Positions 1-7,900 of a stretch of DNA of 36,073 nt are shown here, one piece after another. This DNA is from CAZLFA01 sp964558665. Lineage in GTDB: Bacteria > Desulfobacterota > Syntrophia > Syntrophales > PHBD01. Position 1 is the stretch's first letter; the number at the start of each line of letters is the position of its first letter. The notes below the pieces were generated by a model, which had not been told where the DNA came from, made no database searches, and saw only the letters and a list, made by a program, of their open reading frames with translations. The position numbers and the translations under genes are program-made. The stretch is from assembly GCA_964558665.1 (NCBI GenBank), contig CAZLFA010000043.1, forward strand, positions 1 through 36,073. The letters run 5' to 3'.

Positions 1-460
1 TGGCTGGGCTAGAGTTGTGTTGACGGAAATTTCTGGGGTTCCGGCTTACATCCCCAGCAAGGATAATTTGTGGGCGGTAAAAAACCGCCACTGAACTGCA
101 TCGCTATTCTCTGTCACCCGGCACCGCTTGAGCGGTAAAGATACTTGCCATCTACAAGCTGTTATGTCCATGGCCATAGTCACGGTCCCCGCTTGATATG
201 GCATGGCCATTAACAGGTATTTCGGTTCCCCCATGAATGGTTTCCCCCAAAATACTGCCCTGTCTCAGGCATGTATCACGCTTACGCTTTTCCCGCAGGC
301 GGCGCTTACACAGTGAAGGTGACAGAGAAAAGTTTTTCCTTGAGGAAGATCCCTGAAGGCCAAAGAGCAAAAGAAGCCCCTGCTTGCGAACGGGGCATTA
401 TTTGAATGAAGACGGAAATATGATCATTGACTTTATTTGCAATTGCGATATCTTGACATC
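1..460. other. Left-edge non-coding stretch with two small hairpins
   Basis: I see no convincing gene here; the short open frames lack a ribosome-binding site and resemble no family I know. Two hairpins are visible. One is GGCGGT (73-78), loop AAAAA, ACCGCC (84-89). The other is ACCGCT (123-128), loop TG, AGCGGT (131-136). They share the string GCGGTAAA on the plus strand. Neither is followed by a T run, so they are not intrinsic terminators. They could be protein-binding sites or part of a single-strand origin, but nothing proves it. A possible promoter, TTGACT (427-432), 16 bp spacer, TATCTT (449-454), could drive the small genes to the right. Confidence 0.35.
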
Positions 461-491
461 GCTTAGAAAAACAACGGGAGGCCATCCGATA

Positions 492-566
492 ATGGCATTA
501 CAATTCGACCTTAATCAAGGCATGGAATCCGTGTATTGCCGTAAGGCCCGGGAGGTTATTGTTTAA
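492..566 (+). CDS. Possible 24-residue leader peptide
   Basis: A 24-codon ORF begins at ATG 492 with GGGAGG at 476-481, ten bases upstream. It ends at TAA 566, 42 bp before the next gene. Its 3' half lies inside a nested inverted repeat followed by six T (519-591), the layout of a transcription-attenuation leader. The peptide has no run of one amino acid that would point to a specific charged-tRNA signal. It may instead be a chance ORF; the ribosome-binding site and the position are the only support. Confidence 0.25.
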   Translation: MALQFDLNQGMESVYCRKAREVIV

Positions 567-591
567 CCTTAAGCGTTCCATGCCGTTTTTT
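519..591 (+). terminator. Nested inverted repeat with T tract (attenuator-like)
   Basis: GGCATGGAA (519-527) pairs perfectly with TTCCATGCC (576-584), and TTTTTT follows at 586-591. Between the arms sits a second hairpin, AGGTTA (553-558), loop TTGTT, TAACCT (564-569). The outer loop is long for an ordinary terminator, but the order stem, inner hairpin, stem, T run, and the gene starting 17 bp later, suggest conditional termination upstream of the 132-residue protein. Confidence 0.35.
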
Positions 592-608
592 ATCTATAAG
601 GGGGTTAT

Positions 609-1007
609 ATGATTAACCTGGTGAAAGACACAAAAGGCACAGAGGTTCCAAAGCTGTATGCTCATGATTCGGCAATCTTCAAAAGAATTGATGCCGGCAC
701 CGTAAGGTATTATGGAAGTAAGGGTGAAGAAATACCCGTGACCAGAGAAGACATCCTAGATGCTATAATGTCTTCTCTGGATTGTATTCAAAAGGTTGTA
801 AATCTTCTTCCTGAGAAGGTGTATGTGGAATATGGAACTCTCATCGAGGAGATACTGAATTCCACAAAAGTTAAAGTGATGGACATTGTCTATTACCTTG
901 AGATATTTTGTGGGAAGATAGAAATAACCAAATGTCAGGAACATCAAAGAAGCAGTAGAATATTGGATGTGAAATTCATCGAGACAGTTAAAGGGGAGAA
1001 GTCCTGA
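609..1007 (+). CDS. Hypothetical 132-residue protein
   Basis: I do not recognise this protein. It is soluble, mixed alpha/beta in appearance, with no signal peptide or membrane segment. It starts at ATG 609 behind AAGGGGG, about five bases upstream, which supports real translation. It is the only convincing plus-strand gene in the window and faces the minus-strand secreted protein at 1201-2616. A terminator-like structure lies just before it, so its expression may be controlled separately from the transfer genes. Likely an accessory plasmid gene. Confidence 0.55.
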   Translation: MINLVKDTKGTEVPKLYAHDSAIFKRIDAGTVRYYGSKGEEIPVTREDILDAIMSSLDCIQKVVNLLPEKVYVEYGTLIEEILNSTKVKVMDIVYYLEIFCGKIEITKCQEHQRSSRILDVKFIETVKGEKS

Positions 1008-1075
1008 AAGAGAAGAATTAAAGTGGGAATTGGAAATATAATCCCAAATTATAAAAACGACAATAAAACAAGTAA

Positions 1076-1148
1076 TCTTTTATCAATCAGGGCCGTTGCT
1101 TAACTATCATAAAAGATGTGTCCACCTGGCCATTGATTTGATAAAAGA
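1076..1148. repeat. Imperfect inverted repeat between convergent genes
   Basis: CTTTTATCAATCAGGGCC (1077-1094) is mirrored by GGCC...TTGATAAAAG (1128-1147) with a two-base indel. The octamer ATAAAAGA occurs at 1109-1116 and 1141-1148, and its complement TCTTTTAT at 1076-1083. The segment separates two convergent genes, so a bidirectional terminator is the simplest reading. The three octamer copies could alternatively be a repressor-binding site. Confidence 0.35.
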
Positions 1149-1200
1149 CAACGATTCGGGGGAAAATGGGCCACATCGCTGTAAGTAATTGAAAAATACG

Positions 1201-2616
1201 TTAAATACAGCCATTCATAGTTAACCTATCGTACATATTGCCATTTTTGAAAATCTTGATTTCAACAAGACACTTATCGGAAGATCTCATTGATCGCCCA
1301 CGAACATTAAAACCCCCAAAATAGCCAGTAGCCGCACCCATTTTCTGAGCTTCTCGCGCAACGGTTGGGAGATATTCATTGAGTCCATCAGCCGGCGCCT
1401 CAAAGGGAGTGTCAGTAGAAGATGCAATTCGCCCATTACATATGCGAAAATTTTTTATCTCGGTTGGATTATTACTCTTCCCTGCAGCTTGCATTTCCGG
1501 GAATATATTTATTTGGACGGCAACGAGAGAACAACCATCAATATCCGTTCCATTATAAACACCAGTATAGGTTAATGATTGGTCATCGAGATTGACGGTA
1601 TTTTTTGAAGAAGCGGTTTTTAAAGCGACCTGACTTGCGAAATTATTATTACGCGAGACTGTGGTCCGAGATGATAAGTCGGAATTAAGAGGAGAGCTAG
1701 AAGCAACATAAGATACGCCTTCGGTTGTTCTTCCTTGTACAATGTGAGCATCCTTGCTATTGGCTTTGGTAAAAGCTACAAAAGGATTAGAAACATTTTC
1801 ACAGCCAAAGTACCACGGTTCAAAGACACTCATTTTTTTGAATAAATCGTAGGGGCTATGGGTCTCGTAAAACGTCACTACACCTGCAATCCGCTTGCTT
1901 GATATGTATTTAGGTGTACAATTTTTATTTTTGATATAACCCGTAAGATAAATATATAAATTAGCTCCAGAGCCCCCTTTGCCCCTGTTAACTGAACCAC
2001 CTTTAAAAGCATCAAACAATCCGAATTCAAGACCTTTAATATTACTTTTTTCCACATTGCCAGAATATATGGGTTTATTGAAATCAAAGCGAATAGAATC
2101 GGCAGGATCTAGACGATACACCCAAGGTTGCTTTTCTTTATGATATATCAATAAAGCCTGAACATGACGTGAAGGCCCACCGCCCCCCCAGTTTTTTTGT
2201 GATATGGAAAATGTTATGGTATCAACCTGCATTATATCAGGAACTGAAAACGGTGAAATATCGGTGCCCACATCCATAGAATGAATTTCTTTTTCGAGGT
2301 CGTATGGTACATCCCGACTAGAATATTTATCAGTAACAATGTCTTTGGTATTTTCTGACTTGAATATTTTCCATCCCTTATTATTTATGTAATTTGAAAA
2401 TTCCTTTACAAATTTAACAGAGAGTTTTCCGCTACCGATTCCCCACCCGGGAATGTCAACAGAGACGTAAGTTGTATAGTCATCGATAGGATAAACAGCA
2501 TATACATTCTTCGAGTTAATAAAAAACTCACGAAGAGATTTATTTGAATTCGCAAGACAAGAAGAAGATAGAATAAGGTTGATCAAGATCATAATAGAAA
2601 TGGCTTTATTCCTCAT
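1201..2616 (-). CDS. Hypothetical secreted protein, 471 residues
   Basis: The N-terminus (residues 1-23) is a signal peptide: two basic residues, a hydrophobic core, then SSSCLA before NSN. Cleavage after CLA by signal peptidase I is more likely than lipoprotein processing, because the residues before the Cys do not make a good lipobox. The mature protein is rich in Gly, Ser and Asn, with a Gly-rich stretch near residue 144 and several scattered Cys. I recognise no family. The start is supported by AAGGGTGG upstream. The gene is visibly more AT-rich than the transfer genes, suggesting a separate origin. A perfect 8-bp palindrome lies about 60 bp before the start and may be its operator. It could be a surface or periplasmic protein, but no function can be assigned. 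Confidence 0.6.
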   Translation of the reverse strand: MRNKAISIMILINLILSSSCLANSNKSLREFFINSKNVYAVYPIDDYTTYVSVDIPGWGIGSGKLSVKFVKEFSNYINNKGWKIFKSENTKDIVTDKYSSRDVPYDLEKEIHSMDVGTDISPFSVPDIMQVDTITFSISQKNWGGGGPSRHVQALLIYHKEKQPWVYRLDPADSIRFDFNKPIYSGNVEKSNIKGLEFGLFDAFKGGSVNRGKGGSGANLYIYLTGYIKNKNCTPKYISSKRIAGVVTFYETHSPYDLFKKMSVFEPWYFGCENVSNPFVAFTKANSKDAHIVQGRTTEGVSYVASSSPLNSDLSSRTTVSRNNNFASQVALKTASSKNTVNLDDQSLTYTGVYNGTDIDGCSLVAVQINIFPEMQAAGKSNNPTEIKNFRICNGRIASSTDTPFEAPADGLNEYLPTVAREAQKMGAATGYFGGFNVRGRSMRSSDKCLVEIKIFKNGNMYDRLTMNGCI

Positions 2617-2674
2617 GATAGCACCACCCTTCTAAAAGAATATATTCCACTTAAAGGCTAACCGATGTAGAGAC

Positions 2675-2699
2675 GATATTACAATACTGAAGTAATATC
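2675..2699 (-). promoter_or_regulatory. Operator-like palindrome upstream of the secreted protein
   Basis: GATATTAC (2675-2682) and GTAATATC (2692-2699) form a perfect 8-bp inverted repeat with a 9-bp spacer. It lies 59-83 bp upstream of the start codon at 2616, in the short gap between that gene and rep. The dimension fits a dimeric helix-turn-helix repressor site. No clear -35/-10 pair could be assigned around it. Confidence 0.4.
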
Positions 2700-2751
2700 C
2701 CATTAATGCGGACTATAATTAGGTATTCAACAATGCAAAGGGAATGAAATT

Positions 2752-4125
2752 TCAGCTGGAATCACCAGGAGCAGATTTGTTTCGCAACCCACAGACCGAG
2801 CCATGGAGACAAACACCGTCAGGGAAAAAAGAAGGATCATCGAGCAGTACACCGGATGCCGACAGGGTGCTCTTCGCGCAACGCGCTCCGACGCCCCTCG
2901 GATTCACAGCGCAGGCATGGAATAAGCCCCGCCGTGAATCGGATCGAGGGGCTATACCCCCCTGTCGACATCCCCCCGGGGTATATACTGATACAGCGTT
3001 TGCGACAAAAGATTTTAGACGGTAGATGGTAGACCGGTTGAGACCGGTGATGCGTGACAGTGAAACTGTTGTGACCTTTATCCCCTGTTTTAAAAGGGTA
3101 TATACGGCCTTGCGGATCTTTGTATGCGTCGTTATTCTTTTAATCCTGTTAGTGCGATTCGCCGCCCTGGATTGTCTGCGCCTAGTTTCCTTTTGCCAGG
3201 CATTAAAACTCAGACCGCCCATTCTCCTGAATTTCATCACCCCCCTGTTACATTCAGCAGAATTTGTAACACGATGCGTCCACGTCCACCCGGAAACAGA
3301 TTTAACAAGATGCTTAATTTCATTGCACGGCAAACGGCCTCTTCCGGAGAAAAGAATACTCGCCTCGCTATTGGCTGCATCAGCCGTTCGGGCAACAGCT
3401 TCATGGAAACTGCCTTGATCGCGGTATAAGTCTACTTCCCTATAGGCAACATGACGAACATAGTCAAATACGGTACAATTCCGGCTTTGCCGGGCATCAA
3501 CATAGCTGTCCAGGCACTTAACGCCGACGCAAGACGGTTGTGACGGGGCATCATATTGGCGACGACGAAAAACAGACGGAATCATATAATACAGTGATGA
3601 GAGCTGGTAAAATCCACCCCAAAGATCCAGCTCATAGATGTCCTCACGCCAAGGGTTTTTTGTCAATTGCTTCTGCCATGTGATAACCTTGTCGGCCTGC
3701 AGGGCCTCCTTTAAGGCTGCTACTGTAGCAGAAAGCAGTCTCTTTGTGGCCTTGCTCGCCTGCTTGAACGGTATGGGATCCACCAGCATGTATACAGCGT
3801 GGCATTTGCGGTTGTTGCGGTTGTAGGCTATCCAGGTAGGAATCGGCAGATGATTCCCATGGATCAAAGAACCGACATAATGATGGTCAATATCGAGGAT
3901 GATGGCAGAGATCCACCAAGGGCTATTGATAGTGATGTATGGATTGGTGATTGCATGTTTTTTTGTTAAAAGCTTTTTCTTTGATTTGGAATTTCCGCCA
4001 TAAATATGTTCCGGCAAGCGTTGAAAGAAGGCATTAAAAAAGTCCTGGCTCTTATTACAACAAGCGGTGGCCTCAACATTTTCATTGACACCTGCAATAT
4101 TCCGCGATAATAAAAAATTAAGCAT
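2752..4125 (-). CDS. rep: ColE2-like plasmid replication protein (Replicase family)
   Basis: This 457-residue protein resembles the Replicase family of ColE2-type Rep primases. Residues about 70-120 contain the pattern WISAIILDID, then PTWIAYNRN and CHAVYMLVDP, typical of the family's catalytic core. Near residue 350, KVTTVSLSRITGLNRSTIYRLK is a helix-turn-helix expected to bind the origin. By family knowledge, Rep makes a short primer at an origin lying just downstream of its own gene. The last 80 or so residues, after VYTPGG, are Cys-, Gly- and Arg-rich and read through a GC-rich, structured stretch. They may be a tail of little function, with the origin embedded. ATG 4125 has no Shine-Dalgarno sequence; it sits inside the end of an upstream leader ORF, so translation is probably by coupling and limited by an antisense RNA. 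Confidence 0.75.
   Translation of the reverse strand: MLNFLLSRNIAGVNENVEATACCNKSQDFFNAFFQRLPEHIYGGNSKSKKKLLTKKHAITNPYITINSPWWISAIILDIDHHYVGSLIHGNHLPIPTWIAYNRNNRKCHAVYMLVDPIPFKQASKATKRLLSATVAALKEALQADKVITWQKQLTKNPWREDIYELDLWGGFYQLSSLYYMIPSVFRRRQYDAPSQPSCVGVKCLDSYVDARQSRNCTVFDYVRHVAYREVDLYRDQGSFHEAVARTADAANSEASILFSGRGRLPCNEIKHLVKSVSGWTWTHRVTNSAECNRGVMKFRRMGGLSFNAWQKETRRRQSRAANRTNRIKRITTHTKIRKAVYTLLKQGIKVTTVSLSRITGLNRSTIYRLKSFVANAVSVYTPGGCRQGGIAPRSDSRRGLFHACAVNPRGVGARCAKSTLSASGVLLDDPSFFPDGVCLHGSVCGLRNKSAPGDSS
2890..3000. other. Structured GC-rich segment at rep 3' end, candidate origin
   Basis: TATACCCC (2953-2960) is repeated in inverse as GGGGTATA (2978-2985), and GATTCAC near 2901 is mirrored by GTGAATC near 2935. 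This lies in the last quarter-kilobase of the rep reading frame. ColE2-type origins are located immediately downstream of rep, so this is where an origin would be expected. The sequence itself does not match an origin I can recall. Confidence 0.3.
4085..4111 (+). promoter_or_regulatory. Promoter for predicted antisense RNA
   Basis: A perfect -35 box TTGACA (4085-4090) is followed after 15 bp by GATAAT (4106-4111), one base from the consensus -10. The spacer is slightly short. Transcription would start near 4118 and run across the rep start codon and leader towards the terminator ending at 4188. Confidence 0.5.
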
Positions 4126-4189
4126 TTGTAATTGATTGAACCCTGCTGACTATCCCCCCATAGGAATGAAAGCAGGGTTTAATTTTTTC
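4118..4189 (+). ncRNA. Predicted antisense RNA controlling rep
   Basis: The plus strand carries a promoter (4085-4111) and an intrinsic terminator. The terminator stem is AACCCTGC (4139-4146) with GCAGGGTT (4172-4179), followed by TTAATTTTTT. An inner stem CTAT/ATAG (4150-4153, 4160-4163) presents a loop of six C. The RNA, about 70 nt, is complementary to the rep leader and includes the rep start codon (4123-4125). On the rep mRNA the same hairpin shows a loop of six G, a natural kissing target. ColE2-type and IncFII-type plasmids set copy number with such counter-transcripts. The exact ends are inferred. Confidence 0.55.
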
Positions 4190-4222
4190 TCCTTTCCGGA
4201 TCTGCGCCCTAATTCCTGACAA
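4118..4222 (-). CDS. Candidate rep leader peptide (34 residues)
   Basis: A frame open on the minus strand ends with TAA at 4118-4120, and the rep ATG (4125-4123) lies within its last codons in a different frame. A possible start is TTG 4222 with AAGGGAAG at 4235-4228 upstream. Rep itself has no ribosome-binding site, so ribosomes finishing this ORF could re-initiate on rep, as known for leader peptides in IncFII and IncL/M control. The ORF spans the hairpin covered by the antisense RNA. The frame stays open back to an ATG at 4345, but that part overlaps the preceding gene and looks accidental. Confidence 0.4.
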   Translation of the reverse strand: MSGIRAQIRKGEKIKPCFHSYGGIVSRVQSITNA

Positions 4223-4265
4223 AAGAACTTCCCTTAAAAAATGATCGTTGAAGCAAGAAATCTGG

Positions 4266-4676
4266 TTAGCCTTGGACATCAGGAGGGGCAGGCAGGCCGA
4301 ATAACAGGTCCTCTGTTTTGTCGTCCCCCGGTGCCGGCATGCCATTAAAGGTACATGGAGAGTTCTTCACATCTTTTCTCATGGCCCACAGCGCTCCTTG
4401 TGCATAGACAAGCGCATCCTTCATTAAAGAAAGCTCTCCGAGGAACTGCCTGGCCAATGGATCTTCTCCACCATAGAAGAAGATCCTGTTATTATCCTCA
4501 AGGAGAAGGTGTTCCATGATTGCATCGCTTACAGGAAGGGCAAGGATGTTGTTTTTGTAGAAAAGGGATCCGTTGACAATTTCGAAGCTAAATGCGTCAT
4601 TCTCATCAAGAGAGTCCATTGATGTCGTCACGGCTAGGCCGCTTTTGATCAGCAAGCATTCTTTAACGTTGTTCAT
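4266..4676 (-). CDS. Hypothetical 136-residue protein, last gene before rep
   Basis: The protein is acidic and soluble, with no signal peptide or membrane segment, and I recognise no family. Its ATG at 4676 has a strong AAGGAG seven to eight bases upstream. Its start overlaps the end of the small membrane protein (4663) by 14 bp, so it belongs to the distal end of the transfer operon. The C-terminus is rich in Pro, Gly and Asp. It might be a cytoplasmic partner of the upstream membrane protein, but this is only position-based. Confidence 0.55.
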   Translation of the reverse strand: MNNVKECLLIKSGLAVTTSMDSLDENDAFSFEIVNGSLFYKNNILALPVSDAIMEHLLLEDNNRIFFYGGEDPLARQFLGELSLMKDALVYAQGALWAMRKDVKNSPCTFNGMPAPGDDKTEDLLFGLPAPPDVQG

Positions 4677-4989
4677 AATTATTCTCCTTTTTTATGTTGT
4701 AAAACCATCCATTCGGTGTTACTTTGAATTTATGAGTGCAACAATTATTGCCATAGCCGTGTTTGTCATTGTAGCCTTGGTCATAGCCTGCGCCCTGGCT
4801 TGGGGTGAGGACCATTCCGGAACATGTGACGAGACCGTAAAGACAAAAAAATCCTTCCCAAATATAAAGCCGTACAATTGGAGGAGTTACGAAAATCCAA
4901 TGCATAAAAGTCCCAGCTATGACTTTCTTCCAGGCAATATTCACTATAACCGCCACCGCCATGATCAGAATTAAAATCCCTGTAATCAT
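4663..4989 (-). CDS. Small inner-membrane protein downstream of traG, candidate entry exclusion
   Basis: This 108-residue protein has two hydrophobic stretches, about residues 1-18 and 24-60, then a Gly/Tyr/Asn-rich tail with a Cys pair and a basic end. Its ATG (4989) overlaps the traG stop as ATGA, so the two are translationally coupled. In F, traS, and in SXT/R391, eex, encode small inner-membrane exclusion proteins directly after traG, and recognise TraG of an incoming donor. Exclusion proteins diverge too far to be recognised by sequence, so this assignment rests on size, topology and position. It may instead be an unrelated membrane protein. Confidence 0.5.
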   Translation of the reverse strand: MITGILILIMAVAVIVNIAWKKVIAGTFMHWIFVTPPIVRLYIWEGFFCLYGLVTCSGMVLTPSQGAGYDQGYNDKHGYGNNCCTHKFKVTPNGWFYNIKKENNYEQR

Positions 4990-7900
4990 CTCCCCCCAAA
5001 GTCTGTATAACCGTCAACCGCCAAACCCGGCGGAATCAGTTTAAAACCGTGATTAATTTCCTTTGCCCCGTAATCACCCTTTGCATCGAAGCTCCTTCTG
5101 TGCTCCAGGGACATGCTCCGTATGGCCTCACCCAGATGGGCTTGTGTCGGGTTTTCCGCCATGGCCTTTTGTCCGGTCTTCACAAACTGCTGAGCAACAA
5201 GATTGATTCCACGCCTATCATTGCTGGCAATATCCATGGCTGCTTTCACACCGACAAATTTAAAATCAAACCCGCCATGCGCTGCAGTGCTGGATGTATC
5301 AACGACATACCCTTCCCTGGCAGCGATTTCAGAAACCGACTTGGCATAGGCGCTGGCGGCTGTATATAATTCCCTGTCCCTCATTTCGCCAGGCGCCGCC
5401 TTAACGATCTGCCCAGCAACGGTACGGCTGCCGGATGTGGTCGTGGTCATGCCGTACATGGTGCCGGTATTATAAACCGTGCCATCGCTGATATGAGTTT
5501 CCTTGACGTTGTATGTAGTGCTTCTGGACCCGAACTCTTCGACAGTTAAGTTACGGTTGACCCTTTGGATGTCACTTCCTGACCAGCTTTTAAACCCGTG
5601 TTCACTGATGGTCATATTCCTGTCTTCGTTGAGCATGTTTTTCCCCTTGATGCCCTGCGTATGCAGAATATTTCCGTTGGCGTCCTTGATCTGGGTCATC
5701 GAGTAACCATCCCTGGTGAAGGATTCCATAAGCTTCCCACCCGAGTACGTGGCTCCGTATTCACCTGTCTCTTTCTTACCAGTCATGTAGGAAATCTCGC
5801 CGTCTTTACTAAATCCCAGATCCGCCTTCATGCCCTCCTCGGCGCCGGACCAGCCGTCTTCTTTTAATTGCGAGGCCATGTCATTTGAAAGCACACGCCC
5901 GCCTTCATTCCATCGACCGTATTCCTTTGAGTCCATGCCGAAGTAATCCATGATATTCTGTTTCTGCTCAGAGCTTCCTATTTGAATCCCTTTCTCCTGG
6001 GCGGCAATGTCACGTTCCTGAATTATGTTGTCGCCGAGCGCATCGAGCTGTCCCTGCGTGCGAAAATGATTCATGACCCCTCCCCCGGCGCTGACCTTTG
6101 CCATCTGGTGGTAAGCGTCATCGAGTGATGAAGCCATTTTCAGATCGACCAGTTTCTGAGCTGTATTATTCCAGGCTTCGTGTTTCATCTGCATGCCTCT
6201 GTTGTTGCCAACCCGCTGAGCGGTTAAATCCGATATATTCGAAGCTTCCGCAGCGGATGTACGAGTGCCGACTTCGGAGGTTCTTGCGTGGGCGTTGTAG
6301 CCGACGCCTTTCGCTCCCCTTCCCGTACCGATATTGGAAAAATGACCGGCTGTATTTCCTGCAGCGAGTTCATTTGAGAAGTTAGTCTTTCCACCTTCAA
6401 GGTTCATGGCATCAATCGCCCCTTGTGTCTGTCCCATTTTGATGGCGGCACGGGCGTCGACATCTTCCCTGTGTTTAAACCTGTGTGCATTGTCCCATGC
6501 CGGCGTGGAATTGCGGAGCGCTTCTATTTCCGAAGAACTGCCTTCGGGAGTATTTACGGTGTTGCCTGCCTGAGTAGCAGTTCCCTGGATGTGGGAAGAG
6601 AAGGAGCCGGCGAGCATGGCCATGGCGTGGCCTCCGAAGTTCACCAGCATGCCGGCGAAGACGGTGGCCAGCATCATGCCGAACACTCTGACCATGCCAA
6701 AGAAAGCAAGGCCTTTTTGCAGGTCATTGGGATAGAGCATTATGGCCATGTACCCTATGTTGTATTGCCTGGCTTCATCACAAACGGCCAGAGAGTAGTC
6801 TGTGGAAATGCTGTGCAGGAACGCATCTATTATTCCCCAACAGGTGAGCCATAAAAACATCCCCACAATAAAGGAGATGCTCTTGTTGGAAATTCCCGTC
6901 GGCAAAAAAAGAATGATAAATGGAAGGAGTCCCAGCGCGATCGCGGTGAACACCCCCCTGAGGACCGGCATCCATGCATTGGCGACGATACCCATGCTGA
7001 TGCCTGAGTTCATCATATTGCGACTGGCGAAGGCCTGGATGCCGCTGTCTGGAGCGTGCTTTGTGATTATGTTGTCATAAGCCTCGGCCATAGCCCTTTG
7101 CCGGAAAATATTTGCGGCGGGAATGCTCAATGCACCGTTGCTGGTCTTTTCAAGAAAGCCGGAGACATCGCTTTTGCACTTGGCAAGCTCATTCGCATTG
7201 CCGGTGCGATAGCCGACCCTGGCACAAACCTGGGACATGGTGGCGTCATATCTGGAATATGTATTTAGATCACTGGAAAGGTTGGTCCAGGCTTCTGTGC
7301 ATGTCATGGTCTGGCCGACCAGCCCTGTGGTGCTGTTATAATACACTGTATAGATGGCAGGATTAACGGCCTTGGCAAATTCGGTCATAAAGTCGGAGCT
7401 GGACCGGATCGCATCGGGGTTCAGATCCGTCCCCGGCCTTCTCAGTTCGAAGAAGACGCAATCCTCAACGTATTTTTTCATGCTTTCGTCGGCGTATGTA
7501 TCGCCAAGGCCATAGCCCCCCTGCAAGGTTTCCAGAAGGATGTTGAAACCTATGCCTCCTGCGGAATACTGGAAGGAATCCACTTCGCCGGAAGTGTCAA
7601 TGATCTCGATAATTGATCTTTCTATTAAATTCAGTCCACCCATGACCAAATTGATGCCGATAGGGATATTGCCCACGGTTTGCATGCGGTTGAAGACAGG
7701 GTCGTATACGGTCATGTTTCCCGTGGGGGAAAAAAGGCAGATGTAAAAAATCACACCGACAAAGTATCGAATCAGGAAAGCCTTCAGCGAACCGCTGGCG
7801 CCATCGAAAACAGGGGTACAGACCTTGACAATGACACAAAAAAGCCCGACACAGGCGCTGACATACATGAGAGATTTAAAGCCGTGATCGGAAAATATCA

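Noticed and set aside
46..370. Two minus-strand ORFs at the left edge
   Set aside because: They overlap each other in different frames, lack ribosome-binding sites and look like no family.
2744..3418. Plus-strand ORFs opposite rep
   Set aside because: They are antisense frames of rep with no ribosome-binding site and no recognisable protein pattern.
4223..4345. Upstream part of a 75-residue ORF ending at 4118
   Set aside because: This part overlaps the 136-residue gene in another frame and lacks a ribosome-binding site; only the 3' part is kept as a candidate rep leader.
4781..5017. 78-residue minus-strand ORF across the traG end
   Set aside because: It overlaps traG and the coupled small membrane gene in another frame, without its own ribosome-binding site.
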